Assembly (NCBI GenBank): GCA_013399115.1
Contig: VXAA01000962.1
Location: 217,837 to 281,836 of the forward strand
Source: Anseranas semipalmata
Lineage: Eukaryota; Chordata; Aves; Anseriformes; Anseranatidae
Reading direction: 5' to 3'
Length of the DNA stretch: 64,000 nt
In this document: positions 26,301 through 39,600 of the stretch, one piece after another
How positions within the stretch are numbered: position 1 is the stretch's first letter
Layout: each line of letters begins with the position of its first letter
Translations under genes and position numbers: made by a program
Notes under the pieces: model-generated
What the model saw: only the letters and a program-made list of their open reading frames with translations
What the model was told of the DNA's origin: nothing
Databases searched by the model: none

Positions 26301-29280
26301 GCCTACACCAAACTCTAAGGTGAAAATGAGGTTTTTTAATTATATAATATACATCCTATAACTTGGATAAATTAAATCCAGACATCTTTCCCAATATTGC
26401 TTCCCATAAGCGTGATACACACCGAAAGCTGCTACTGTTAAACTAATCCATAAGCAATTCATAAGCAGCAGCTTACTGTTAACACTCACAGCTTCATCTA
26501 CCAACTCAAATACATTTTTCTTCTGTTAGACGTGCTCCAAAAAACTTCTGGCTCTGCCAGCTAGAACACTGTCAGTGAAGAAAAGCCAGTCAAATAATAA
26601 ACAAGATGGGGACCAAAGTTTGACACAGCATTAACATACTGTGTACAGTATAGCAAGGAGTATGCCCCTCAGGGAGTATGCATCTCTCTTCCACTACCAA
26701 GTTTAAGTTGCAATTTGCTTTACAAGTTATTCTGAATAATGAGGAATTAAGTCATACTCACGGTCTGCAGCTGAAGTGCCATCACGCTGCCTCTCAGATG
26801 TAGGCGCATGTAAGCAAGCAAGAGTTCAGCTTCACCCTCCTGGCTACTCACAGCACTCAGTGCAGCTATAATGAAGTTCTGCTCTGAATTTCTCCTCTTG
26901 CACAAGAGAAGTTAGTAGTTATCCCAAGACAACTGTTTTGTGAGGAAAAATAAGCTTCACGTGTGAAGAAACGGGACAGAATCCCCAGTCTAAGCACAGA
27001 AAATACTTTTGAGTTGAAAACCGTGACTGAAGAGAGAGCTGTACACCCTGACATGGAGCACATTGCTAGAGGCTCTAGAAATAATAAAAAAGGTGATAAT
27101 AAAGGCAGACACCAACTTCCATGCCAAGGAAGTGTTATTTGGCAGGGACACATGCATGCCACAGTTCAACCAAACAGTAGATACAAACTTTGGTGTCCCG
27201 CGGGTCATACTTAAATTTGAAGAATTCAGAAGCCAAGGAGCTAGAAATACCTCTCGGGATTAAAACAGCAGGAAGCAAATTTACCACTAGGAACACTGTT
27301 CTTGGAGTTCACATGTAAATCTACTTCACTGTAGCTCAAGTGTTTTTCTGCTTTTCCCTTTGACAAATTTAGAAGAAACATTTTGATGTCAATCTTCTGA
27401 CCATTTTAATTCATACTAGTTTTATATCTGTCACTCTCCCACGTATTTTTAGTTACTTGTTAAAGATCACTCAACTACATCTAGTTGAAGTGTCAAACGA
27501 GTGAACGTGACAGGAGGAAGCTATCTGTTCTAAGGACTTGGGAGAATCAATTCTTTGGCTTGTAGGTGAGGTTCACACAAGTGGGATTCTTCACTCAGTT
27601 CTTATTACATTTGTATTATTGCAGGGTGAGATTCTCCAACACTCCTCAGTAAAACCAGAAAACTGGCTTTTATTACTTCCCCTCATTTCTTGAGCTTCCA
27701 TGGAAAGCATTCTTCTCTAAGTCCACAAAACTTAATTCTCCAAAACATAATTCTCCATTAAGCATGATAGGTGTCTGCTTCCTGCCCAAAAGAAGGAAGA
27801 ACCTTCTAATGTGATGTAGCATTCAATCATTTAAACTTATTCCACTACTCCACAGCAAAGGGGATTTGAGCCCTAAAAGGTAAAACCATAATCAGGAATA
27901 ATTGTTCTTAAAAAATGAATAGCCATATTCAATTCAAACATAACAACAAATCCAAAATGAAAAAGTACTATATCAGCCAACAATTAAATCTCATTTGAAG
28001 AATAACAACTTTGTTGTCCTCTACATCAAAATGTTGTTTTCCCAAGCAAGGATTTGCTCACAGATAGAGAGAATAAAATACTAATTAATACAGAGTCTCC
28101 TCTTTAAAGTTCAGGCAAGTTCAGGTCTCATTTGCAGGTCTTCCAAGAAAAGCAATATCTCCTAGGAAGCCAATCAGCTACGACTAATCCAAAACCTATT
28201 TATTCCCTTGCCTCTTTTGAGCTGGAAAGCTACTTTCTTTTTTTATCATAAATTCAGTCATGAAATGAAGATACGAACTTCAATCTTACATATTGGTTTT
28301 ATTGGGGTAGAGTTTCCAAATATCACACCCTTTGTAAGATGCCAGGCTTTCTTAGACACACCAGCTGACAAAAATCAAGTTGGAACCGTCCTTGTCACTT
28401 TAGAATTACACTTCCTTAACGCATATTTGGGTTCTTCACATAACATGTGTGCAGAAGTAGTTAGGTGCAGCACATGTCAGTCTGCTTGACAGGGATGGCT
28501 TCCACCCTTACAATCACAGAACCAGATCTATGGTAGCGTACACAGTTTCCAAGGTAAGAGTATTGAGCTATACAACTCAATAACGTGGAACCAGGGCTGT
28601 AAAACTATTTTTCTTTTTTTTAAATACAAGGATTATTTTTGTTTTAAACAAAGCATCCATGCTTTCTCTATAATTGAAAACAAGAAAAAAACAGCATGAA
28701 GTTCTCTGTAACGTCTGTTACTAAAACACTGAAAATGAACATGTCCTTTAATTGAAATGTCTGTCAATGACAGATACCACAGATACAACTGAATTAAAAC
28801 GATAGTGCAGTTTACACTGTATAAACAAGCAAGTTCCATTGGCATCAATAAAACTAACTGCTGCAATTGAATTTGGGTATGTAAAACTTGCAGCTTCTGA
28901 GCTCACTGTTTCAAAGCAGACAGAGAAGGTACTTTGGACTGTCTACTACAAAGAATGCACAAGGATAAGGGCAATGGCTCTACCTGAAGTAGAGAAGGTG
29001 AATAACAACCAAATCCTTTCTGAAGATGATCCTGGAAAGACCACATCCTTTGAACATGAGGCTTCTGTATTAGAAGTGCCAGAGAGGTTGGCATCTGCAT
29101 CAGACCAAGTGCTTACCAACACCCACACAACGAATTTCAGCAGCAGCCAACTGTATTGGCAAGGAGACCGAACTCATGCTGTACCCATCGTACGATTCCT
29201 TAACGCAGCAAAGTAACCTGACATGCCTCTGAACCGAAATCACACACTGCTCCTGGGCATATTCTGTATCCTCACCTACA
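23313..29280. other. AT-rich intronic sequence, no gene recognised
   Basis: Includes a 15-T run at 26047-26061. The longest frame, 28839-29216 plus (126 codons), opens at TTG rather than ATG, has no known motif and is overlapped by open frames on the other strand. Confidence 0.45.
26047..26061 (+). repeat. Poly(T) tract, 15 T
   Basis: Uninterrupted run of 15 thymines. Confidence 0.9.
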
Positions 29281-29332
29281 TACAGAAACAGAGCATACAG
29301 CTCCATGCCATGTATACACAGATTATGGATTC

Positions 29333-29400
29333 TGTATACTATATATACTGCTGGTGCATATACATATATTTATACTTTGCATTTATACTATATACACAAA
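29333..29400. repeat. AT-rich TATA/TATAC low-complexity stretch
   Basis: Repeated TATACTATATATAC-like words with little G or C. Confidence 0.65.
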
Positions 29401-29511
29401 AACTTAAGTTCCTACAAGCTGTGATACTGTGAAAAATCCTGCGCTCGTGCTTCCACTTTCAGAGACATCCAGTGGCCAAAACGTGCTCAACCTAGAAGCC
29501 CTACTGAACAC

Positions 29512-29562
29512 TACATACATACATATATGCATAAATACACACACATGTATGTATATATATGA
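29512..29562. repeat. Alternating (CATA/TACA/TATG) purine-pyrimidine repeat
   Basis: ACATACATACATATATGC is followed by ACACACATGTATGTATATAT, a degenerate dinucleotide/tetranucleotide microsatellite. Confidence 0.75.
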
Positions 29563-32500
29563 ATATAGAGTAAGCTAAGCTTAGCGAATGCTAAGTGTGG
29601 AGTGGTAAAGAAACTAATTTTTTTTTTTAGTTACTTGACTAGACTCAATACTTGAGCATAGACTCTTAGCCTACTTGAAAGTTATGCTTTTATATTTTTT
29701 TATTCTAGCAACAGAGCTTTCATAGCAGTTTTTATTTTTACAAGATGACAGAATGAGATTGTTGAGTATAGTTGGCTACATTTTCCACAGAGTTTTCATA
29801 GATGTCCAAGGTCCTTCACAGTTCTGCCCTTTGCTGCACTCTTTGAAATGATTTTATAACACCAACCATGAGCCCATATTTGTCCACGTCTTCCAAAAAC
29901 ATTTTTGCAATTTTCACACAGCATCCTTCCTACAGACTTTCACAGCTGACCTATCCAGAAAGAAATGACCCCTTTTTCTTAATCCCTGTGTTTTCTACTG
30001 AGACATGCTTACCAGAAAAGAGCAAAATTTTCACTATATTAAAAGCAGTCTAGGGACACCAGTAATTATTTGTTGAGAAGAATAAAAGCTTTTGACTGAT
30101 TCAGAGAGGTAAATCTATGCACATAATTAAACAACTTAACTGCTTTTATTTTTAACCCTGCCTTCCTCTCTACTTTTTGTTCTTTCTGTCTTTCTGCATT
30201 TCATTTCAAACTGAACATAAGCTTTTTGATGCAAGGATATGCATTTTTATGTAATCGTGGCATGTACAGCAAAATGAAACCACTGGACCATATAAATACT
30301 ACCAAGATGCACAGAAACAGCAGCACAAATCCATGTATTTACCTTTGTTTTACATATTAACAAGGAATACAGGCCAGTAATTCACCTAGCACTTCTCAGA
30401 GCCTCCAAGCTAAGATGCATGTTCTCACAGGAGTTGCATCATTATCACATGCATATGTTGAGAGGAAGATATAAATCTTCACAACAGTCTCCTTTTCATT
30501 GGGATTCTAATAGAACTCAGTATTACAAAGTCTAAATTTTGCATGGGTTGAGGGAGAATGGGGAAGCAAATGTTCTTTCCCAAAAATTTCTTTCCCTAAG
30601 GTAAAAGAAATGAAGTCAGAGATTGTATTTTTTTTTTTCTTTTGGTAGTACTACAACACTCAGCTGACAGCAGTGAGGTCTCTTGCCTCTGAGTTTTCTA
30701 AACACTGAATAGGTCTTTGACTTCCTAGAAAACTCAAAAGACTACATTCATTCTGATTAGTTTTCATGCTATTTCTGGCTTTTATTTCCAAAGAGCATTA
30801 ATATTGTTCTGAAGTTACAAACCAAAACCAAACACCAGCATACTAAAACTACTACTCCCTCTACTAAAAGAGTATTTGCTTTTCTTTTTTACCACTAAGA
30901 GATGAGTTCAAACTTCAGCCAATCGAAAAATGTAAAACATACTTCTCTATATGTTTAATTAAAATTTTAAAGCTGGATCCATGACATCCAGATTGAAATG
31001 AAATCCTGACTCTACAGAGATGTTGGCAGCAGGAAATATTTTTCTTGTTACATTGACATCTTAACATTTTTGAGTGATAGTTATTCACATAGACAGTTAT
31101 TATCCATGAAACATTTTTTTTTTCAATAGAAAGGTGTTATCTGTCCAAATGTAGTAAAAAAATAAACAAACAAACAGCATCAAAAAAACATGCAACATGG
31201 AACTACTTCTAGCTGTTGTTAACAGGCTGAGAGACACATCTGCCTCTTATTTAACAGAGGTACAAGGAAACTACAAGAGTGTTTCAGAGGAAACAGGCCA
31301 GAAAGTTTTCTGTGTGTATTTCTCATTGCACACACTTTGCGAATTTGACAATAATGCCTTTGAACATCCCCCCACACACACAGAAGTTTCACAAAGTTGA
31401 GAAAAATATATTGATAGAACCCCAGCCTCTGGCTGTACTTAGAGCAAATGCAGAACCTCAAGCTACTGTCACTGAATTTTCTGAAATTCACCAGTTTTCA
31501 TCTTAATCCAATAAAATGTTATATGATAGTTTTAGTTTTCCTAAGAAACCTATGAAGATAACATAAAGATGCATAATTTGCATCTTTAACCACTGCTGAT
31601 CAAGACCCACTGTTAAATTTTCATTTCAAAATTCCTTTGTATTGCTGCATTTACTCCATTCGAAGTTGCATTCCAAAGTAAATGGAATTTCCTCTTTGAA
31701 AAGGCTGCAAGATTTAGCTTATATTGCTGGCGTACTGCTGTTCAGCAGAACTGGGAGCAATGTGAGCTGAGCTTTCCCATGAAGCCTGTGATACCAAGGA
31801 AATAAATCAATACCATGTGCGCAGAACTCCATTTTCCAAAGAAGTTTAAAATGATAGAGAAGTGAGCTCATAAACAGTTTATTTTAAAATGATTCTGGAA
31901 ATTTTCGTGCACTTCATTATCCTTCAGGCTATACTGAAATTGTTAACACAAGCGTGACAGGCTACCTTCACTACTTTGAATGTATCACCTACCAGCTCTA
32001 TCATTCCTCCGCCATCCATTCCATTTTTAATTGTACAGAGGCAACAGAAACAATACTCTGAAATAAATTTTAGAAAGATTGATGTATAGATTGCTTTCCT
32101 GATTTTTTTCTCCATAATTACTTTTCCGAAGGAAAAAAAAACAAAACAAAACACCAGAACTCTACCAGTACTTCCCTTCACCCTTCCAAAACACTTTTTT
32201 TTTTCTTCTTTTTAGCAATGGAAATGCAGACTTCTTCTCATAATGGATTCTTGAAAAACAGTTCAGAAGCTGATGACTCCTATGCTTAGTGTTAGTTTAG
32301 GAAAAAAAAAATACACAAAACACTTCACTAAAACTGAATGAAACTAAGTCATGTTTAACATGACATAAAAGCAAAATCTAAGCCAAAAGCTTGATTTTCT
32401 TTTAAAATGATAGAAGGAAGGAAGATGTAAGTTCAGTAACAGACTGATCTTTATGTCAATGAATATGTAACAGGACAGGAATAAGACTTCTGCATTCCCC

Positions 32501-33377
32501 TTTCAAATTATTCTGAGAAGCTGTTAGCAGTATTATTATGAGGCAAGTCTGGCCTAGTACTAAACCTGCTGGGGATTAGAAACTATTAGGCTCACTTTCA
32601 CTGTACCCACGTGTACAACTGATACGATTACAGGCATATAGGGGGTGATAAACAGAGCCCTCAAGGAAAGCATTTCCACCTAGCTGACTTGAAAACCAAA
32701 TCAGCAAGCACCAATCATTGGAAAGGAAAATGTGAAGACGAATTCAGTGTGCGTTTTGAGAAATCAGCTCTTGAATTGCCCTGTGAAACTCTGTCACACG
32801 CTCGCAGTCATCAACAGCACAGAAGCTCCTACACCATTATACCCCGGCAGGGCAGCCAAATGTGATTGTAGTTCCTGCTCTCCTCTCAAACCCGTCCGCC
32901 CTCTGGACAACACAACTCAGTGTAAACACGCTTTAAGTAATTAAAAGAACAGCGTCATCACCATTCTGACTTGTCTTCAAGAAGTGCATAAGGAGTGCAG
33001 GCTTGCCCATCGATTGCACATGGACGTTTCATTTAGGACATCCCTCTGTGAAAAGGCAGCCCCCTTCTACCTATACAGCATAAAGAAACTGCTCTAAATA
33101 TTCTGTTAGCAGGCCCAAGAACGGGACCCACATGAAATAACTTACAGATAATCTCACATCCTTCAGAGGGAAGCCTTTGTGCAGCACTTTGTTTGCGTGA
33201 AGGGGGGAGGTCCTGGTGCGTAAATAGTGCAGAGGCAGAGACGTAACAGATGGTTGCTGGAGATGTGCCACAGAAAATGCAGCGGCTGACAGAATCTGTT
33301 ATCCCTTAGCGGCTGCGGATAAAACCTTTACAGTTTAGGATAAAATTTCATTAAAACAAATGTAGCTGCTGACAAGC
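29563..33377. other. AT-rich intronic sequence, no gene recognised
   Basis: Chance ORFs up to about 90 codons and several A- or T-rich simple repeats, including the A-rich run at 32132-32152. Confidence 0.45.
32132..32152 (+). repeat. A-rich (CAAAA)n simple repeat
   Basis: A run of adenines followed by two or three CAAAA units. Confidence 0.75.
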
Positions 33378-33397
33378 AAAAAAAAAAAAAAAAAAAA
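33378..33397 (+). repeat. Poly(A) tract, 20 A
   Basis: Uninterrupted run of 20 adenines. Confidence 0.95.
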
Positions 33398-34269
33398 TCC
33401 ACTAGAAAAGACTAAGTATATGACAAAGAAGATGTTGCCTCATGGAGAGGATTTTAAGCATTCAAAACAATTTCTGTGTACATGACTAGAGAAGGTTTGC
33501 CTAAATGGAGGTTTTACAATTTGGATACCCATGGTAAATGCTATTCTCCACTATGATGTGCAAAGGCACAGGGAGAATCAACCCCCTTTTCTCACTTTTT
33601 CCTGAAAAACCTAACATCAAAACAGCTAAAGAATCCTCTATGCGCCAATCTGTGCGCAGCCAGTTTTACAAGAGATTTGGCAAATACTCTGATGCAGAAA
33701 AATGTCAAGTCTTCCCTATTAAAAGCTACTGGAAGAAATCAAAGAACTATACAGAAAACTCAAACAAGCATGAAAAGGGCAACCCCTCACAAAGGCTAAC
33801 TTCTTGCAGGGGAAAAAAAACAACATCCATTTTATGGCCATTCAAGACCATAATCTTAGGTATGGTGATATGAACACCTATGTAGTTAAGGGATCATGTC
33901 ACAGAACAAGAGGCAGCTTTTATTCATGAATCACTTGACGAGAATCATGACTGACTACAATAGTTTAAACGCTGTATGTTTTCATCTACAGTAAACTTCA
34001 TTAACAGCAAAATATCAACTGTGAGTAGGCCCAGATATCCTGACTGTCACGATAACTAGCAAGCAGATAATTAACCAGGCACTCAAGTTTCAGAAATACT
34101 CAGCTGAAAGCATTGACCCAGAAAGGGGACAGTAGTCATACAACTGAGCCAGTAGGAAACTAACAACTCCAAAGACATATAAAAACCTGGTACGTTGCTC
34201 CAATTAGTCCAAATGAGTATTTTCTCCCTCTCACAATGAAATAATAATTGGGCACGCAGTTGTTACACA
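33398..34269. other. Intronic sequence, no gene recognised
   Basis: Contains an ATG-initiated 111-codon plus frame (33538-33873), rich in Lys, Ser and Asn, with no recognisable domain; probably chance. Confidence 0.4.
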
Positions 34270-34870
34270 GCTAAACTGAACCTTAGGAGGTGTTTGGTCA
34301 GCTCCTGGTGACCCAGCAGGGACTGTAATGCATGGGAGTTCACATATAGCTTTTGCTTTACTGCCCATGCAGGAAGGAGTTTATGGCAAACAAGGGGGTG
34401 ACTGCTGACCACGTTTGTACGTCCCATACATACCACACTCTCTTTCAGACCCCCTGCCCACATGATGATCCCTTGTGGGCCTTCCTATGGATCCAGGCTC
34501 ACCTTCTGTGCAGTCCTGGCAGGCATCTCCTGGGCTTCACCACTGCGGTTCCCTCTGTTCTTCCTTGCAACATGGCATCTCCAGCCTCCACTGCTGGCAA
34601 GTGACACTGGCCCACCCTGCCACCGTCCACAGCCAGCAAGCCCCAGATGCACACGTGGTGCATGGCAGCAGCAGGTCTCCAGTTAGCACCATTTCCCCAC
34701 ACAGCCAGTAAGTACCACAGGCGGATCCCCTCCAAGAAGAGCACCAACGGGCTCACAGGCTCATCTGGGGTCACAGGCTGTCCCCATGTCACCTTGTGGC
34801 CAAGGAAAAGTATTGTGCTCATTTTCCACCAGTGTCACTGCTTTGCTAGTGGGAAGCTCCCATGTCACAA
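34270..34870. other. GC-rich patch with overlapping open frames, unclassified
   Basis: About 600 bp that is clearly more GC-rich than its surroundings, with stop-free frames of 60-110 codons on both strands. On the minus strand the 107-codon frame at 34499-34822 runs to a donor-like CAGAAG/GTGAGC. No protein family, LTR end or RNA is recognisable. It could be an unnamed repeat, a non-coding RNA exon or simply a local GC-rich patch. Confidence 0.35.
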
Positions 34871-37800
34871 GCATTATACTTAGCATCTTCCACACCAGCT
34901 CAGGCGTTAGGTCAGAGGAATCCACCCCTAGAACACCTTCCTGATTCTTTTCTGAGACATGTTAAAAAATAAAAGAGAGAAAAAAACACATTTTTTCCAT
35001 TGTTCTGACCCTGGTGATTTAAGGTCAGTTCTTTACTCTGACAGAAATTGTTGATAGGTGAAGGTCACACGATATTCTGCAGCTCCACCATCTATAAATC
35101 AAGAGTAGGAGAACCCCACACTGCAAAACTGTGGAAATAACATTGTCGATTTTTGGAGGCATACAGAAGTCCTGGGTTTGTGTTTCCGTAAGGACGTAGC
35201 CAGTACTTTGGAACTGCAAACACTGTTAGCTGGCATTGCTTTGAAAGAAGTTATGGAGCCTGAATGTTTCAAAGGACAATGAAATTACATAAAAAACCAC
35301 CTACAGGTAGTTTAGTTTCTGAATCTTTCCAAGACTCAAAGGGAGTCAAGAAGAGTGAAAACTTTTCATCCTAATAAAGAGTTGGAGCAAGTAAGGCTGA
35401 CTGATCAGCACAGCTTCTCTAAGAGAAAAGCACAGAAAAGTGACACAATCCTGACTAATGTGTAGGTAAGGGAGTCTCATTTACTGAGAATCTGTCTTAC
35501 ACCTGTGTTGTCAGCATTCATTCCTCTCACTTGCACTAACAGAAACCCAATCACTTTCCTTGAGCCACATCAACTATCAGGGCCAAACTTTCAGACCAGG
35601 TTTTTATGTTCAAGACACTCAAACTCTGGTAGGTAGAAGGAAAAACAGCATCAAATAGCATAAAAACAAAAGTCAGTCGTCTTCTCAAAATGTAATATAT
35701 GAACCAAATACTTCATGTCCTGGTAGGGATCAAAAGGATTATCAAGCTAACTTGAAATTATTTTTAAAAGGTTAAAAACTAAATTCAAATTCTTTATTTT
35801 TGAACTTACTTAAAATCCCCCTTTGTGTCTCGTCTGCGTCTCCCCCTTGTCTGTGCGTAGGCTTTTGCACATTTCCTGAAGAAACTTATTTGTTTTACTC
35901 TGTGACAGAGTTTGCACAGCACCTCCTTCCCCCACAAGTGCCTTCTTCCTCCATATTTTTACTTTTGGTATGATCAGGAAATCCAGACATCTCATTCTGT
36001 CCTCCTTTGGGCTAAGAAAACTTCAATTTCTTTTCAAGTCTTGTGCTATCCAGTCCCCTCCACTTTGTTGCCTGGTAAAGATAAACATGACTCCCTCCCC
36101 CAGACTATTAGAGGTGGGAGGCAAGCTAAACAGCAAATGATCCCACCGATGCTGCAGTGACAAGTAAAAAGTATTTCAGAGTAAGTCTAGAGACTGGGAG
36201 TTTCCTTGGCAACAATGGCTGTAGGATTTCTACAGGATCAATGGTGGCTCTTGGTTCCTAGGAAACCACTAGCTCGACACTAAGAATTGCGATGCATCTC
36301 TGAACTTGACTTGTTCAATGAGCTCCTGGAGCGGGGCAGTAGAGATGGGTGACAAAGGAAGATCCAAGTGAAGGTGGTGGAGATCACCAAAGGAACAGCA
36401 ATATCCTAGGGAAGGAAAGGCTAGGGGCTGGGCTTCACATTAGGCTCCGATCTTGAGCAAACTGGCAGAGATTGGCCTTTTCCCATCTAACATGCTTAAT
36501 CTACATACAGCACAGGTTATTAGAGTCAGGCTTTTAATTTTTAACAGCTATAAAGTTTTGTCATTCTTTCCCTTCATCATTTTTAGCTAACCTCTACATT
36601 AGAAACATTATTTCAGCAAACTTTTGGTTAATATTCTCTTTACTCTCATAGAGAAAAGGAGAAATCCTTTACTCTCAATGACGTATTTTATACAACTGCT
36701 ACAAAATTAGCCTGCTTTTGTTTCCTGCTTATATAATAGCTGTACAACATCACACCGATGTCCAGCTTCAGAAACTAACCTCTGCACAGCAATTTATCTG
36801 TCAGCATTGAGGATGATTTTCAGTTTGTATTCTTTTGAGAAAATTTCAGAACGTGTCCTGATTTTAGCAAGCTTCTTGAAAATTTTGCCCATTCATCTGC
36901 TCCACCTAATGTATTTCCCTCCCTCCCATCACATTTCCCATGGAAGTAAGATCAAGATTATCCTTTGAACTTCAAAGCACCTTACAAATTTAACTTACTC
37001 TGAACATCCCTGTAAAGAAGAAGATCATTATTATCCATTCGGCTGATGAGATGTCCAAGAGCTACTACTGAGAAGCTTATGTGGTTTATTCTTGCCAGGA
37101 GATTGTAACAGCTTACACGAGCCCAGTAAAACCTGAAAGTATGGTTCTTCCCCATGTTTTTAATGTCTGGTTAGAAAATATACTTGCAACGTTTTTTGGC
37201 TGTTACAGTCTGTCATCACAGAAAGGCAAACTTTGACAGATGCAAAATCTGTGTGGTGCAAATGAGCCACAGGATACTGAGCAAAATGCGTGGCAAACAA
37301 AAGCAGAAACTGCATTGAGACAGATTCACCATTAGAAGCTCAGTTATGCCATTGAAGAGCCAGAAATGAGCTATGGAAGGTATGATGATGAGGTACGCTG
37401 TCCACCTGCTTCTTCCTGGATGAATTAAGACATTAAAACACACAACAGATTAGGAAAGAAACAGTGGGAAGGTCTTTATTGCTGTTCTTCAAGTGGCAGA
37501 CCCATGTTACTGCAGGAAAAAAAAAAATGTCTAAAAAGGAGGAGACCTTGGTCTTTCTTTTGTTTTTGTTTTTCCATTTATTCAGGTGTGGACTTATCAA
37601 CACTACGTGGAGCTCCGGCCACCGTCCTCCTGAATGCCCTGTATCATTGACAAGTACATAAGTGGTCTTTCACTTCCTCTCCCTCCAACACATAGGAAAC
37701 AAGTTACCTTCTGCTGGATGTTGAAGATTGTCAGAGCTAAACTTTTGAATCAAAACAAGAACTAAGACATCACCTCTATCGCAAAATTATACCCTGTATA

Positions 37801-38134
37801 CCACAAATATCCTACCAAATAAAATGGCTACGTATAACCTATTCTTCTCTGTTGATGGTTTAGGAACTGTAAGCACTTCAGGACAGACTCATTACTCCAA
37901 TTATGTCAATCAGCAATAACCATGTTACTGTGATACATAAATTTTGATGTTCTGTGATTACAGTATGGCAGGTTTGTTCACGATGTGATCAGATTTCTTA
38001 AACGACAGGATGGCAACAAAATGGAGTGGCCTCCTGCACAGTCAATAATTGGTTCTAGTCATATAGAAAAGTGGATACTAGCGCTTCATGAGCTAAAAGC
38101 ACAGACACTATTTCTGTAAAGTACACTCCAGGAT
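34871..38134. other. Intronic sequence, no gene recognised
   Basis: Chance ORFs only; no named repeat. Confidence 0.45.
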
Positions 38135-38159
38135 GTTTTGTTTTGTTTTGTTTTTTTTC
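38135..38159 (+). repeat. (GTTTT)n simple repeat
   Basis: Three to four GTTTT units ending in a T run. Confidence 0.8.
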
Positions 38160-38215
38160 TCCCAAGGATTTCCAAGAGAAAGGAGGTTAGTAACCAGCAT
38201 GGGACAAATTCAGTT

Positions 38216-38249
38216 AAAAAAAAAAAAAAAAAAAAGTGGGGTGGGGGGG
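38216..38249 (+). repeat. Poly(A) tract followed by a G-rich run
   Basis: Twenty adenines (38216-38235) are followed directly by GTGGGGTGGGGGGG (38236-38249). The G part could contribute to a quadruplex on this strand. Confidence 0.85.
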
Positions 38250-38408
38250 TCAAATACAGGTGATGCTTCCATGCATACTGAATCACATTTGCTGCACTGG
38301 GGAATGACTCCACCTCTGTCCACTGCTTCCCTAATCATTATGAAACCACCATGATGTAAACAGTGGAAAGACAGACAGAAACTGTTGGCATATACAGAAA
38401 TGTGTTAT

Positions 38409-38450
38409 GCACGCACATGCATGCACACGCACGCACAAGCACGCATGCAC
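38409..38450. repeat. Alternating CA/CG (GCACGCAC)n repeat
   Basis: Degenerate units of GCAC, GCAT and GCAA in strict purine-pyrimidine alternation over about 40 bp, a Z-DNA-prone pattern with unusually many CpGs for this region. Confidence 0.75.
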
Positions 38451-39524
38451 AAAGTTTTTCCAGGTTCTGGGCACTACACCACAAGTTGACCTATGCATGG
38501 ATCAGTTAGCACCTTGTTTATTTTGCCCTGCCAAAGCTGGAACTAAATATTCTTAATGCAAGTGTTTTCCAGCCAAGGTTTCCAGCCACATCAGTCTACT
38601 GAAATTCCAGGTTAACAGATTGTAAAATAATCCATGAACCTCATCCACCTCAACTATTTTAAATAAGCAGGCTTCATCCTTATTTACCTAACGCAAGAAG
38701 GGGAAACAGATCTCTGCTTTACAGATCTTCCACCTTTTCTCAAAGCTACTTTGCACACTGATTAAAAATTCATGCCATCTATGTAGAAAGGATCTGTATG
38801 AAGAATAGCAATTTGCTCTGGACTTGCTAGCCTGGAATTGTGCGCATTTTTGTCCTATTTAGACTCTTTGATTTTATTTTCTTTTTAGGGTCAGTTTTTC
38901 ATACTCGGAAGAATACACATTAAATCCTGACAGACCATACATTTTTCATGTAGGGAAAATAAGCCAGATGTTTCTTTTCTGAATGAAGGAAAGATACACT
39001 TAACCACAGAGTTATGAAACAGTCTCTCTCAAAAAGCATCTGCTTGGTTCTACCAATACGAGGAGCTTGGCCCATACCAACTTGCAGCACAAAACTCTTA
39101 GCAGTGTGTTAGCAGGACCTCAAAAGCTGAAGCATTTAATTTCTGGAGGTAAGTCTACATTGCCAAACATATACATGCTCAGATCCACTAGAAATGTTTC
39201 CCATGGTTTCCCCACTACCACCATCACCTTTGGAGATTTCCCCCTCCACTTTACCCCTAATTTCAGATGAGGGTAAGAGAGACCTTTGAAAACTATTGAG
39301 TGAAAAGGGGATTTGCCTATCACATATTGTGTCATAAGAAGGGGGGAGGTACATCTGCGAGCTCTGTTTCGTCTCATTCTGACCAGGAATATGAAGTTCA
39401 GTCTTCTACCTCTCGGGCTCAAGAGATGCTCTGGTTCTCCAGCCCCACCCCACCCCCAACACACACACTCTGTCCTCCCAAACTGTTTTAATATAATATA
39501 ATTTATTCAGTATCAGAGACATTG
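38451..39524. other. Intronic sequence, no gene recognised
   Basis: Overlapping chance frames up to 114 codons on the minus strand around 39120-39464; no domain seen. Confidence 0.4.
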
Positions 39525-39600
39525 ATGTGATAGCTCAGTGGTAAAGGCTTTAGCCTGGGATGTGGTAGACCCGACCTTGCCGGGACAACTACTGCAAGCT
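39525..39600 (+). mobile_element. tRNA-derived SINE-like or tRNA-pseudogene-like sequence
   Basis: GATAGCTCAGTGGTAAAGGC at about 39529-39548 contains a perfect RNA polymerase III A-box word (TAGCTCAGTGG) and reads like the D-arm of a tRNA. The following bases (GCTTTAGCCTGGGATGTGG, then GACCCGACCTTGCC) stand where an anticodon arm and B box would be but are degraded and do not fold into a good tRNA. It resembles the heads of reptile tRNA-derived SINEs. The element's 3' limit is unknown. Confidence 0.35.

Noticed and set aside
28839..29216. 125-codon plus-strand frame as a protein gene
   Set aside because: It begins at TTG, matches no family known to me, and has competing open frames on the minus strand.
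33538..33873. 111-codon ATG-initiated plus-strand frame
   Set aside because: Low-information Lys/Ser/Asn-rich peptide with no family match and ordinary intronic surroundings.
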